From CAZKTO01 sp964555685 (lineage in GTDB: Bacteria > Chloroflexota > Dehalococcoidia > SHYB01): a DNA stretch of 35,983 nucleotides. The notes under the pieces are model-generated. The model saw only the letters and a list, made by a program, of their open reading frames with translations, searched no databases and had not been told where the DNA came from. The stretch spans positions 1-35,983 of the forward strand of contig CAZKTO010000026.1 in NCBI GenBank assembly GCA_964555685.1, written 5' to 3'. Made by a program: the position numbers and the translations under genes. Position 1 is the stretch's first letter. Each line of letters opens with the position of its first letter. Below, in pieces: positions 16,068 through 24,365 of the stretch.

Positions 16068-17039
16068 ATGCCGATCTCACCGAGCATCCTCGCCCACGCC
16101 GCCGGCTCCAGCGAAGGGGCGCTGGACGTCCTGCGCCAGTGGTCCTTCGACCCGCTGGCGCTGGTTGTCGTGTTGCTGCCCGGCGTCCTCTACGCCCGGG
16201 GCCTGCGGGCCTGGACCTCGCGCCGCCCGCGCCCGCTGCATCCGTTGCGGGTCTGGTCGTTCTACACCGGCCTGTTCCTGGGGTTCCTGGCCCTCTCCTC
16301 GCCCATCGATGCCCTCGCCGACGATCTCTTCACGATGCACATGGTGCAGCACCTGATCATCATGATGCTGGTGCCGATCCTGGTGCTCCTGGGCGCGCCC
16401 ACGACGCCGATCCTCCTGGGCCTGCCCCGGCGCTTCCGCCAGCGGGCGGTCCGGCCCCTCTTCCGAAGCCGCTGGGCCCGCGCGGCCTACGGCGCGGTCA
16501 CCCACCCGGCCGTCGCGTGGGGCTCCTTCACCGGCGTGAACTGGGGCTGGCACCTCCTCGGCGGCGCCTACGACGCGGCCGTCGAGAACGGCGCGCTGCA
16601 CATCTTCCAGCACCTGACCTTCTATGGCTCATCGCTGCTCCTGTGGTGGGTGCTCATCGATCCCCGGCCGTTGCGCTCGCGCCTCAGCTATCCCCTGCGG
16701 GGGCTCGTCATCCTCGGCACACTCTTCCAGAACATCTACCTGGGCGCCTACATCACCCTTCGCCACGATCTCCTGTACACCGCGTATGCCACACCGCCGC
16801 GGCTGTGGGGCCTGTCGCCCCTGGACGATCAGCAGTCGGGCGGGGCTCTCATGTGGGTTGGCGGCGATACGCTCCTCGTCATCGCGCTGGTGGCCACGGG
16901 CGTGGTCTGGTCCCGCAAGGCGACCGAGCGGGCGCGGCGCGAGGAGGCGGCGCAGGACCGGCTGGCGCGGGCGCGAGCCACCGCCGCCGTCGCCGCCCGC
17001 CCGTCCGTCATCGTCCACTCGACCCGCCCGCCCCGGTAG
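16068..17039 (+). CDS. ctaG: Cytochrome c oxidase assembly factor CtaG (caa3 type)
   Basis: The 323-residue membrane protein has about seven helices and the family landmarks FTMHMVQHLIIMMLVPILVL and GALHIFQHLTFYGSSLLLWW, with the paired histidines conserved in caa3_CtaG. This family is needed for assembly of caa3 oxidase, probably copper delivery to the CuB or CuA centre. That matches the caa3 genes at 19097-24024. The C-terminal tail is charged and then Ala/Arg-rich. ATG 16068 gives a complete protein. Hairpins lie on both sides (15991-16020 and 17059-17093), which suggests a separate transcript. Confidence 0.88.
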   Translation: MPISPSILAHAAGSSEGALDVLRQWSFDPLALVVVLLPGVLYARGLRAWTSRRPRPLHPLRVWSFYTGLFLGFLALSSPIDALADDLFTMHMVQHLIIMMLVPILVLLGAPTTPILLGLPRRFRQRAVRPLFRSRWARAAYGAVTHPAVAWGSFTGVNWGWHLLGGAYDAAVENGALHIFQHLTFYGSSLLLWWVLIDPRPLRSRLSYPLRGLVILGTLFQNIYLGAYITLRHDLLYTAYATPPRLWGLSPLDDQQSGGALMWVGGDTLLVIALVATGVVWSRKATERARREEAAQDRLARARATAAVAARPSVIVHSTRPPR

Positions 17040-17058
17040 CCAGGGCCCTTCGATTATT

Positions 17059-17093
17059 CTGGGAACACCTTTCTGTCAAGAAAGGGTTCCCAG
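17059..17093 (+). terminator. Long hairpin after ctaG
   Basis: CTGGGAAC-A-CCTTTCT pairs with AGAAAGG-GTTCCCAG around a GTCA loop. This gives 15 pairs with one bulged A, starting 20 bases after the ctaG stop. No T run follows the stem. Its AT-richer lower stem and position make a terminator likely. Confidence 0.55.
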
Positions 17094-17193
17094 CACAACC
17101 GAACAACCCTGCCCCGGTGGCGCCGACGTCTTTCCGAGGCGCGGCCTGCGTGGTACCCTGTATCGTGATTCCCGTCACAAGGAACGAGGCACG

Positions 17194-17883
17194 ATGAGCA
17201 GACGCGGGCGCCGCCCCAAGCGGCAGCGGCGGGCAGAACGAGCGCAACGCTCCGGCGAAGCCCAGGGCTCGCCTGGGGCGCCCGCGGGCCCGGCTCCTGC
17301 GGCCCAGCCCCAGGCAGCCGAGAAGACGGCGCCGGCCGCGTCCGCGGCCAAGGGCGGGAAGGGTCGAGCCGAGCGGCGGGCCCGGCTCGCCGCCCGCGGC
17401 AAGGGCGGCGGCGGCTCGACCCTCAGCGGCGCTATGCCGTGGATCCTTGGCGGCGGCGTCATCGTCGCCGGCGTTATCGTCGTCGGCGTCCTCCTGTCGG
17501 GACGAGGCGGCGGCAGTGGCGCCGCCATTGGCCAGCATTGGCACGCCGATCTCGCCGTCGGGGTCTGCGGCGAAGGCTACGTCGAACCTGAGTTCCACAG
17601 CGAGATCCACGTCCACGCTGGCGACCCGCGCCTCCACATCCACCCGTCGACGGCGGCCTTCGCGGGCAAGAACGCGACCTTGGGCAAGTACTTCAGCAAC
17701 ACCCGCATGAAGATCGGCAAGGACTTTATCCAGCTGCCTGGCGACCCGAGGCTCCGCAACGGCGACCCGTGCCCCAGTGGCAAGTCCGGCCAGCTCCGCG
17801 TCCTCATCAACGACAACGAGGTCCCCGGCTTCCTCTCCTACCGGCCCAAGGACGGGGATAAGATCGCCATCACGTTCGAGTAG
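17194..17883 (+). CDS. Membrane-anchored His-rich protein of unknown function
   Basis: I do not recognise a named gene. The 229-residue product has a long basic, Ala/Pro-rich cytoplasmic part (1-79), one helix (about 81-102) and a C-terminal extracytoplasmic domain. That domain is rich in histidines: QHWHADLAVGVCG (H115, H117, C125), then FHSEIHVHAGDPRLHIHP (H135, H139, H141, H148, H150) and GKNATLGKYF. The histidine spacing suggests metal binding, and the proximity to ctaG makes copper a reasonable guess, but both are inference. ATG 17194 has AAGGA followed by GAGG upstream. An SDR gene follows 50 bases later. Confidence 0.65.
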   Translation: MSRRGRRPKRQRRAERAQRSGEAQGSPGAPAGPAPAAQPQAAEKTAPAASAAKGGKGRAERRARLAARGKGGGGSTLSGAMPWILGGGVIVAGVIVVGVLLSGRGGGSGAAIGQHWHADLAVGVCGEGYVEPEFHSEIHVHAGDPRLHIHPSTAAFAGKNATLGKYFSNTRMKIGKDFIQLPGDPRLRNGDPCPSGKSGQLRVLINDNEVPGFLSYRPKDGDKIAITFE

Positions 17884-17933
17884 CGTCCCGTCGCAGGCTC
17901 GCCGGCGCCGGCCACGCGACCGGACCCCCGCCC

Positions 17934-18974
17934 ATGGCCCGATTCCTCATCACCGGCGGCGCTGGATTCCTGGGCATCAACCTCGCCCGCTTGCTCCTTC
18001 AGCGAGGCCATCAGGTCGCATCGCTGGACATCGCCCCCTTCGACTATCCGGACGTCGCGGGCCGGGTCACGGCCATCCAGGGGGACATCCGCGACCGGGC
18101 CGCCGTCGACCGGGCCATGGCCGGCGTCGAGATCGTCGTCCACGCGGCGGCCGCCCTGCCCCTCTATGCGAAGCGCGACATCGTCTCTACGGACATCGAA
18201 GGGACCCGCCACGTGCTCGAGTCGGCGCACCGGCACGGCGTCCAGCGCGTCATCCACATCTCGTCCACCGCCGTCTACGGCATCCCGGACCACCATCCGC
18301 TCTACGAGGACGACCGGCTCTGGGGCGTCGGCGCCTATGGCGAGGCCAAGATCGCCGCCGAAGCGGTCTGCCTGGAGTACCGGCGCCGGGGGATGTGCGT
18401 CCCCATCCTGCGGCCCAAGTCCTTCGTGGGGCCAGAGCGTCTGGGCGTCTTCGCGCTCCTCTACGAGTGGGCGCGGGAGGGCCGCGGCTTCCCCGTCATC
18501 GGCAGCGGCCGGAACCGCTACCAGCTCTTGGACGTGGAGGACCTCTGTGAGGCCATTCTCCTGGCCACGACGGCGCCGCGCGAGCGGGCCAGCGACACCT
18601 TCAACATCGGCGCCAAGCTCTTCACGACGCTGGCGGAGGACTACCAGGCCGTCCTCGACGAGGCCGGGTTCGGCAAGAGGGTACGGCCCCTGCCGGCCGC
18701 GCCCGCCATCTGGGCTCTGCGCATCCTTGACCGCCTCCGCCTGTCGCCCCTGTACAAGTGGGTCTACGAGACGGTGGCCAAGGACTCCTTCATCTCCATC
18801 GAGAAGGCCGAGCGGGTGCTGGGCTTCGCGCCCAAGTACTCCAACAAGGAGGCGCTGCTGCGCAACTTCCGCTGGTACCTGGCCAACTACGCACGCTATC
18901 AGGGCGCGACGGGCGTCACTCATCGCACGGTCTGGAGGCAGGGGCTCCTGGGCCTGGCCAAGCGCTTCTTCTGA
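17934..18974 (+). CDS. NAD-dependent epimerase/dehydratase (extended SDR)
   Basis: The 346-residue protein has the dinucleotide-binding loop GGAGFLG at 8-14, the catalytic triad HISSTAVYG (S110/S111) and Y135-x3-K139 in YGEAK, and the substrate-loop patterns of nucleotide-sugar epimerases or sterol-dehydrogenase-like enzymes. Substrate cannot be read from sequence. It may act on a nucleotide sugar or an isoprenoid. ATG 17934 has no strong ribosome site. The gene is the last on this strand before convergence with the oxidase operon, and repeat B1 fills the junction. Confidence 0.85.
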   Translation: MARFLITGGAGFLGINLARLLLQRGHQVASLDIAPFDYPDVAGRVTAIQGDIRDRAAVDRAMAGVEIVVHAAAALPLYAKRDIVSTDIEGTRHVLESAHRHGVQRVIHISSTAVYGIPDHHPLYEDDRLWGVGAYGEAKIAAEAVCLEYRRRGMCVPILRPKSFVGPERLGVFALLYEWAREGRGFPVIGSGRNRYQLLDVEDLCEAILLATTAPRERASDTFNIGAKLFTTLAEDYQAVLDEAGFGKRVRPLPAAPAIWALRILDRLRLSPLYKWVYETVAKDSFISIEKAERVLGFAPKYSNKEALLRNFRWYLANYARYQGATGVTHRTVWRQGLLGLAKRFF

Positions 18975-18986
18975 CGCGAGGCGGCA

Positions 18987-19088
18987 TTGCACAAAAAGTG
19001 ATGCCACGCAACATGCTGACGGAAGCGGAGGGGAGCGTTTCCCCCTCACCCCAACCCTCTCCCTCCAGGGGAGAGGTTTTTTGTGCAA
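18987..19088. repeat. Inverted-repeat element family B, copy 1
   Basis: TTGCACAAAAA (18987-18997) and TTTTTTGTGCAA (19077-19088) are terminal inverted repeats of a 102-bp element. An inner CTCTCCCT...AGGGGAGAG hairpin lies near the right end. The T run after the GC-rich inner stem, and its position between the + SDR gene and the minus cytochrome gene, mean it may act as a terminator. A second, inverted copy is at about 30327-30421. Confidence 0.75.
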
Positions 19089-19096
19089 AGCCCCCG

Positions 19097-19639
19097 CTAC
19101 TTCAGCGAGAGCAGGAACTCGACCAGATTGTCCAGGTCGGGGCCCGGCGGCACGAGGCCCGGCGGCATGACGTTCTGAAAGCCCTGGACGATGAAGGCGC
19201 CGGGCGTGGTGACGGACTCGCGGAGGTAGGCGTCCGCCGAGATGCCCGGCTTGCGGTCGCCGGCGTGGGCGCCCACGGTGGTCAGGTTCGGGCCCAGCGA
19301 GCCGCGCGCCTGGGGGATGCTATCGATGGTGTGGCAGGCGGTACAGCCGCTGTTGAGAAAGACGTCGCGGCCGGCGGCGGCCCCGCCGGTGGGCGGCGGC
19401 GCCGTGGGCCCGCCCGGCGTCGCCGTCGCGGCGGCCGTCGCGGTAGGCTTGGGCGCCCTGGTGGGCGGCCGCCCCGCCGTGGGGGTCGGTGTGACGCCCA
19501 CGACCCTGGAGTCGCCTCCCAGGGAGAAGGGGGTCGGTGTGCCCTGGGCGTCGCCTCCGCCGCACGCGGTCACCAGGAGCGCGGCGGCGAGAGCCGCGCC
19601 CGCCGCGAGGCCGATCGTTCGAACGCCGGGCAGTCGCAC
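19097..19639 (-). CDS. Monohaem c-type cytochrome lipoprotein
   Basis: The 180-residue protein has a lipoprotein signal ending LLVTAC (lipidated C26) and a Pro/Thr/Ala-rich linker (about 30-88). The compact cytochrome c domain has the haem site C99-T-A-C102-H103 and the probable axial Met M158 in FQNVMPPG. It is probably anchored on the outer face of the membrane. It may pass electrons to the caa3 oxidase encoded upstream on the same strand, of which it is the last gene (14-base gap). Its haem would be attached by the Ccm system of this window. Confidence 0.85.
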   Translation of the reverse strand: MRLPGVRTIGLAAGAALAAALLVTACGGGDAQGTPTPFSLGGDSRVVGVTPTPTAGRPPTRAPKPTATAAATATPGGPTAPPPTGGAAAGRDVFLNSGCTACHTIDSIPQARGSLGPNLTTVGAHAGDRKPGISADAYLRESVTTPGAFIVQGFQNVMPPGLVPPGPDLDNLVEFLLSLK

Positions 19640-19652
19640 GGGAGGCGCTCCT

Positions 19653-20105
19653 CTAGAAGTTCCGGAATAGCCCCACGAGGGTGACGCCGATGGCGGCCGC
19701 CAGGAGCAGCGGCCCCACGAAGACGATCTGGAAGACGCGCCGGTCGCCGAACAGGTGCATGAAGAACATCGCCACCAGCGCGAACTTGATGGCGGAGAGC
19801 CCCAGGAGCGCCGTGACCCAGAACGCGGGCGGGCCCTTCTGGGTCAGGAATATCTCGACGATGGTGATGATGCCGAGGGCGATGAAGACGTAGCCGTAGA
19901 AGGTGCGCGTGTGGTGGAAGGCCTCGTGCTCCTCCCTGGCCTTGCGCACAGGGAGGGCCGAGGCGGGCACCGTGACAGGACCCATGGGCGCCGGGGCGGG
20001 GGCGGGATGGGCCTCCTCCAGCCGGACGCCGCAGCTATTGCAGAACCGGGCGCCGGCGGGGTTGTGGTGCCCGCACTTGGCGCAGTGCTCGCCGCTAGCC
20101 GCCAT
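19653..20105 (-). CDS. ctaF: Cytochrome c oxidase subunit IV with an N-terminal zinc ribbon
   Basis: The 150-residue protein has a clear zinc-ribbon start (C8-x2-C11 and C22-x2-C25 in HCAKCGHHNPAGARFCNSCG), then a Pro/Ala linker. It continues with a three-helix COX4_pro-type subunit IV (TFYGYVFIALGIITIVEIFL, LGLSAIKFALVAMFFMHLF). Subunit IV of prokaryotic oxidases is a small accessory subunit. The zinc ribbon is an unusual addition that should face the cytoplasm. The start overlaps the end of ctaE by 11 bases. The C-terminus is complete. Confidence 0.85.
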   Translation of the reverse strand: MAASGEHCAKCGHHNPAGARFCNSCGVRLEEAHPAPAPAPMGPVTVPASALPVRKAREEHEAFHHTRTFYGYVFIALGIITIVEIFLTQKGPPAFWVTALLGLSAIKFALVAMFFMHLFGDRRVFQIVFVGPLLLAAAIGVTLVGLFRNF

Positions 20106-20955
20106 TGGCCACGCCCTCCAGCTTGCCCGTGAAGAGGTAGACGACGGTGAAGATGACCACCCAGACCACGTCGACGAAGTGCCAGTAGAGGCCCGCGATC
20201 TCGATGTTCAAGATGCGGTCCTCGCGGACGCGCTCCGTCTCGAACTCCTCGAGGGAGGTGATGACGGGCGGGGCGGCGGGGGGTGGCTCCGCCTGGCGCC
20301 GGACGAAGGCCAGGAACCGGCGGTGCCGCGGCCGGGCCTCCAGGGGCTTGTCTTGGGGCCGCCTGGGCACGCCCGAGAGCCAGCGCAGGAAGCCCGGCAG
20401 GATGGTGGCGTAGGCCGGCGCCTTCGCCTTCGGGTCCAGGCGCGCCATGAAGGCCAGGGAGACGAGGATGATGATGCCGACGGTGACGTGGGCGCCGTGG
20501 AAGCCGGTGAGCGTCATGAACGATGCGCCGAAGGGGCTGGTCTTGGGCGTCAGGCCATCGTCGCGCACGAACTGGAAGAACTCGAACCCCTGGGAGGCAA
20601 TAAAGAAAAGGCCGAAGAACGCCGTCACGAGCAGCCAGAGGCGCATCCCCCTCTCGTCGCCCCGGCGGGCGGCGGAGAGCCCCAGCACCATGGTGAAGCT
20701 GCTCAAGAGGAGGGCGAAGGCCATGATGCTCACCAGCATCAGGTTCGAGAGGACCTCCTGGCGCGGGGGGCCGTCGCCGGGGTTGTTCTGGTAGACGAGG
20801 AAGGTGGCGATGAGGGCGCCGAAGAACATGCAGTCGGAGCCCAGGAAGGTCCACATGAGGAGCTTCCGGTGGCTCTGGCCGGTGCTGGTGCGATGGTGCT
20901 CGAGGGCGTCCTCCAGCGCCGGATCGATCTGGACGTGTGTGGCTTGCTGAGCCAT
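20095..20955 (-). CDS. ctaE: Cytochrome c oxidase subunit III, with a long insertion
   Basis: The 286-residue protein has the COX3 helices and motifs (MWTFLGSDCMFFGALIATFL, GFHGAHVTVGIIIL, GLYWHFVDVVWVVIF). Between the last two helices (about 171-250) lies a charged, Pro-rich loop of roughly 80 residues where COX3 normally has about 20. The core remains intact, so the protein should work in the oxidase. ATG 20955 follows ctaD by 10 bases, with GAGGGG upstream. Confidence 0.93.
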   Translation of the reverse strand: MAQQATHVQIDPALEDALEHHRTSTGQSHRKLLMWTFLGSDCMFFGALIATFLVYQNNPGDGPPRQEVLSNLMLVSIMAFALLLSSFTMVLGLSAARRGDERGMRLWLLVTAFFGLFFIASQGFEFFQFVRDDGLTPKTSPFGASFMTLTGFHGAHVTVGIIILVSLAFMARLDPKAKAPAYATILPGFLRWLSGVPRRPQDKPLEARPRHRRFLAFVRRQAEPPPAAPPVITSLEEFETERVREDRILNIEIAGLYWHFVDVVWVVIFTVVYLFTGKLEGVANGG

Positions 20956-20965
20956 GGGCCCCTCT

Positions 20966-22837
20966 TTAGTGGTGGGTCGTCTCGGCGATGGCCGGCTCGC
21001 GGAGCATGGCGTAGATGGAGACGGTCGTCATGACGAGGCCCAGGGCGATGAAGGCCGCGCCCTGCTCGCGGGCGTAGATGAGCCCGAAGGCGGCCATCGT
21101 GAAGCCCGCGGCCATCACGAGCGGCCAGTAGGACGGGCTGGGCAGGTGGATATGCCGGTGGCGCTTTGGCCGCTCCTGGGCCTCGCCCGCCGGTGCGGGG
21201 TTCTCCGCCAGCTCCGGGTGCTTCTGGTCGAACCACGGCCGGTTGCTCCGCACCGTGGGCAGCTCGTCGAAGTTGTGGACCGGCGGCGGCGAGGCGATGC
21301 TCCACTCCAGCGTGTGGCCGTCCCACGGGTCGTTCCCCGCCGGCGGGCCGCTCCGCAGGCTCTTGACGATGTTGTAGACCAGGAAGAGGAAGGACGCGCC
21401 CATGATCATCGAGCCGATGGTGACCACCATGTTCACGGCGTCGAACCCCAGCGACGAGTCGTAGGTGTAGATCCGCCGGGGCATGCCCCAGAGCCCCAGG
21501 AAGTGCATGGGGAAGTAGGCCATGTTGGAGCCGATGAACATGAGCCAGAAGTGCCACTTGCCCAGCCCCTCGCTGAGCATCTTGCCCGTGATCTTGGGGA
21601 ACCAGTAGTAGAGGCCCGCCATGATGCCGAAGATGGAGCCGCCGAAGAGCACGTAGTGGAAGTGGGCCACGATGAAGTAGGTGTCCGTCTGCTGGAGGTC
21701 CGTGGGGGGCGACGAGTGCATGATGCCGCTGATGCCGCCGATGGTGAACAAGCCCACGAAGGCCAGGGCGAAGAGCATCGGCGTCTTGAAGCTGAGCTGG
21801 CCGCCCCAGAGCGTCGCCAGCCAGTTGAAGACCTTCACGCCCGTCGGCACGGCGATCATCATTGTCGCCGTGGCGAAGTAGCCGTTGGGGATGGGGCCCA
21901 GGCCCACCGCGAACATGTGGTGGCTCCACACGGCGAAGCCCGTGACGCCGATGAACACGCCCGCCATGATGATGGAGGTATAGCCGAAGAGGGGCTTGCG
22001 GGCGAAGACGGGCAGGACCTCCGAGACGATGCCCATGGCCGGGATGATCAGGATGTAGACCTCCGGATGGCCGAAGAACCAGAAGAGGTGCTGCCACAGG
22101 ACCGGATCGCCGCCGCCCGAGGGCAGGAAGAAGCTCGTCCCCACGATCCGGTCGTACAGGAGCTGGACCAGGGCGATGGTGATCACCGGCATCGCCAGCA
22201 CGATGAGGACTGAGACCACGAAGGTCATCCAGACGAAGACCGGCATGCGGAAGAAGTTCATGCCCTTGGTCCGCAGGTTGATGATGGTGACGATGAAGTT
22301 GAGGGCGGCGATGGTGGAGGCGATGCCCAGGACGAGGAGGCTCACGGCCCAGTAGTCGACGCCGTGGCCGGCGGAGTAGGCCGGCTCCGTGAGGTTGGCG
22401 TAGGAGAACCAGCCGGCGTCCGGCGCGCCCCCGGTGATGAAGCTGGCGTAGAGCAGCAGACCGCCGCCCAGGAAGAGCCAGTAGCTGAGGGCGTTGAGGC
22501 GGGGGAAGGCCACGTCGCGCGCCCCGATCTGCAAGGGGACGATGAAGTTGAAGAACGCGGCGTTGAGCGGCATGATCACCAGGAAGACCATGATCGTGCC
22601 GTGCATGGTGAAGAGCTGGTTGAAGGTGTCCGGGGCGACGATGTCCAGCTCCGATTGCGAGAGCTGGGTCCGCATGAGGAGCGCCATGACGCCGCCGCCG
22701 AGGAAGAAGATCAGCGCCGTCACCCCGTACAGGATGCCGATGCGCTTGGCGTCGACGGTGGTCACCCAGCCCCAGACGCCCTCGACGGACGTGGGCCGGC
22801 GGAGGACCCCTCCGAGCGTTCCTGCTATCGTCGCCAT
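20966..22837 (-). CDS. ctaD: Cytochrome c oxidase subunit I
   Basis: The 623-residue haem-copper oxidase subunit I has all metal ligands. H79 (FTMHGTIMVF) and H394 bind haem a, H392 in AHFHYVLFGG binds haem a3, and H257, H306 and H307 bind CuB, with Y261 in GHPEVY for the His-Tyr link. E259 in GHPEVY marks an A1-type enzyme. Two further C-terminal helices extend the protein. It reduces oxygen to water while pumping protons. ATG 22837 was chosen because GAGGGAG lies upstream. The frame is open further 5' but only through the ctaC region. Confidence 0.97.
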   Translation of the reverse strand: MATIAGTLGGVLRRPTSVEGVWGWVTTVDAKRIGILYGVTALIFFLGGGVMALLMRTQLSQSELDIVAPDTFNQLFTMHGTIMVFLVIMPLNAAFFNFIVPLQIGARDVAFPRLNALSYWLFLGGGLLLYASFITGGAPDAGWFSYANLTEPAYSAGHGVDYWAVSLLVLGIASTIAALNFIVTIINLRTKGMNFFRMPVFVWMTFVVSVLIVLAMPVITIALVQLLYDRIVGTSFFLPSGGGDPVLWQHLFWFFGHPEVYILIIPAMGIVSEVLPVFARKPLFGYTSIIMAGVFIGVTGFAVWSHHMFAVGLGPIPNGYFATATMMIAVPTGVKVFNWLATLWGGQLSFKTPMLFALAFVGLFTIGGISGIMHSSPPTDLQQTDTYFIVAHFHYVLFGGSIFGIMAGLYYWFPKITGKMLSEGLGKWHFWLMFIGSNMAYFPMHFLGLWGMPRRIYTYDSSLGFDAVNMVVTIGSMIMGASFLFLVYNIVKSLRSGPPAGNDPWDGHTLEWSIASPPPVHNFDELPTVRSNRPWFDQKHPELAENPAPAGEAQERPKRHRHIHLPSPSYWPLVMAAGFTMAAFGLIYAREQGAAFIALGLVMTTVSIYAMLREPAIAETTHH

Positions 22838-22914
22838 AGTGGACTCCCTCGCTAGAGGGCGTTGGTCGTCGCTCCCATACATTGTGCCAGTACGGCCGTG
22901 GGCGGCTCGCCTCG

Positions 22915-24024
22915 CTACGGGCCCTGGGCTGCGGGCTTGCGGCTCATGAGATAGGCCACCAGCGCGTCGATCTCCTGGTCGGTGAGCCGCTGGCCGGGCT
23001 GGGTGTAGACGGGCGCCAGCTGGGACATGCGGTTCCCCGGCTTGACCGATTCGGGGTCCCGGAGCCAGTCTCGCAGGCTCTCCTCGTTGAGGTCCAGGAT
23101 GGCGCCGGCGAAGACGCTTCGGGTGGCGAGGTAGGTGAGGTTGGGCGCCGGGAAGGCGTTCTGCCCCTTCTCGAAGCTGCGGGACCGGCCCGCCTGCACG
23201 CCCTCGGCGTCGGGCCCGGTGTTGGTGTGGCAGAGGATGCACCCCTTGGTGGCGAAGAGCGTTTGGCCGCGGGCGGCGGCGCCCGTCGCGGGCGGCGGTG
23301 GGGCCGTCTGCTCCTTCACCCAGCGGTCGAAGGCCTCCGGGGGCTCGGCGACGACGCGCACGCGCATGTTCGCGTGGGCGATGCCGCACAGCTCGGCGCA
23401 CTGGCCGAAGTAGGTGGCGGCCGAGGGCGCGATGAACCACATCTTGTTCACCTTGCTGGGGAAGACGTCCACCTTGCCCGCGAGCTTCGGCACCCAGAAG
23501 CTGTGGACGACATCGTCCGAATGGAGGTTGATCCGAACCACCTTGCCGGTGGGGACTCGCATCTCGTTGGCGGTGACGACGCCCAGGTCCGGGTAGCGGA
23601 ACTCCCACCACCACTGGTGGCCGACCACGTCGACGGTGATGGAGTCGCCATCCGGAGGGCTATTCTGGTCGGCCATGGTGATATAGGTCGGGATGGCGAT
23701 GGCTACGAGGATGCCCACGGGGATGAGGGTCCAGACGATCTCGAGCTTGGTGTTGCCGTGGACCTGCTTGGGGAGCTCCTGCTGGCTGGCCTTGCGGCGG
23801 AACCGAACGATGGAGTAGATAAGGACGCCCTCGACGACCACGAAGACGGCCACGGCCAGCCAGAAGATGAGCTGGAAGAGGCTGAGCTGCTTGTCGGCCA
23901 CGGGGCCTTCGGGACCGAAGGTCGACTGGGGAGCCGATTCCTTGCAGGCGGCCAGGAGGAGGAGGCAGGCCCCCACCGCGGCGAAGACCGCGAGGCGGCG
24001 CAGCAACCGTTCACGACGGGCCAT
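22915..24024 (-). CDS. ctaC: Cytochrome c oxidase subunit II fused to cytochrome c (caa3 type)
   Basis: The 369-residue protein has a lipoprotein signal (LLLLAAC, C27), two membrane helices (about 48-72 and 97-118), and the CuA cupredoxin domain with H174, C209, C213, H217 and M220 in CAELCGIAHANM. After a Pro-rich linker comes a C-terminal cytochrome c domain with haem motif C262-I-L-C265-H266. This defines a caa3-type oxidase that accepts electrons through its own haem c. It is the first gene of the minus-strand oxidase operon, with a good promoter upstream. Confidence 0.96.
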   Translation of the reverse strand: MARRERLLRRLAVFAAVGACLLLLAACKESAPQSTFGPEGPVADKQLSLFQLIFWLAVAVFVVVEGVLIYSIVRFRRKASQQELPKQVHGNTKLEIVWTLIPVGILVAIAIPTYITMADQNSPPDGDSITVDVVGHQWWWEFRYPDLGVVTANEMRVPTGKVVRINLHSDDVVHSFWVPKLAGKVDVFPSKVNKMWFIAPSAATYFGQCAELCGIAHANMRVRVVAEPPEAFDRWVKEQTAPPPPATGAAARGQTLFATKGCILCHTNTGPDAEGVQAGRSRSFEKGQNAFPAPNLTYLATRSVFAGAILDLNEESLRDWLRDPESVKPGNRMSQLAPVYTQPGQRLTDQEIDALVAYLMSRKPAAQGP

Positions 24025-24108
24025 GGGGCGTTCGGCTCTCCGATGCCGGGCGGATGCCCGCCCGGCCGTGGCGCTCCGGCGACCGCACCAGGAGGAAATG
24101 CGACAGGC

Positions 24109-24137
24109 ATCCTACCATCGCAACAGGTTCCTGTCAA
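24109..24137 (-). promoter_or_regulatory. Promoter of the caa3 oxidase operon
   Basis: On minus, a perfect TTGACA (plus 24132-24137) is followed after exactly 17 bases by TAGGAT (plus 24109-24114, 4 of 6). This predicts a start near 24102 and a leader of about 80 bases before ctaC. It is the best sigma-70-like promoter in the window. Confidence 0.7.
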
Positions 24138-24166
24138 GGGATTGTTCTTTGCATCACAACCCCTTG
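24135..24166. promoter_or_regulatory. Inverted repeat touching the -35 box of the oxidase promoter
   Basis: CAAGGGATTGT (24135-24145) pairs with ACAACCCCTTG (24156-24166) in 10 of 11 positions, or 11 with a G-T pair. It overlaps the -35 box of the ctaC promoter by three bases. It could be an operator, or a terminator for the small gene upstream, since both are on minus. Confidence 0.4.
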
Positions 24167-24365
24167 TTCGCGTCGTCACAAAGGCCGTCGCGGCGGGGGA
24201 CGGCGGGCTCGACTGGGCCTTCGGCGACTACGGGTTCCTCAATCCCCTCCTTGCCGCTGGGGCCATGGCACTGAGCTCTGTAACTGTGGTCACGAACTCC
24301 CTGCGGCTAAGAAGACGGCGGGTTTGAAACTAGTTCGTAGAAGGGAACGTTTTTCACCTGCCGGG

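Larger units (their letters stand above)
24025..24365. other. 341-base gap upstream of ctaC
   Basis: The first 145 bases hold the ctaC leader, its promoter (24109-24137) and an imperfect hairpin (24135-24166). In the remaining part, about 24167-24365, I see no convincing gene, repeat or structured RNA. Short open frames there have no good starts and the base composition is intermediate. Confidence 0.5.

Noticed and set aside
20966..23614. Extended ctaD start far upstream (882 codons)
   Set aside because: The extra 259 codons run antisense-like through the ctaC gene in another frame. The true start at 22837 has a ribosome site and matches subunit I length.
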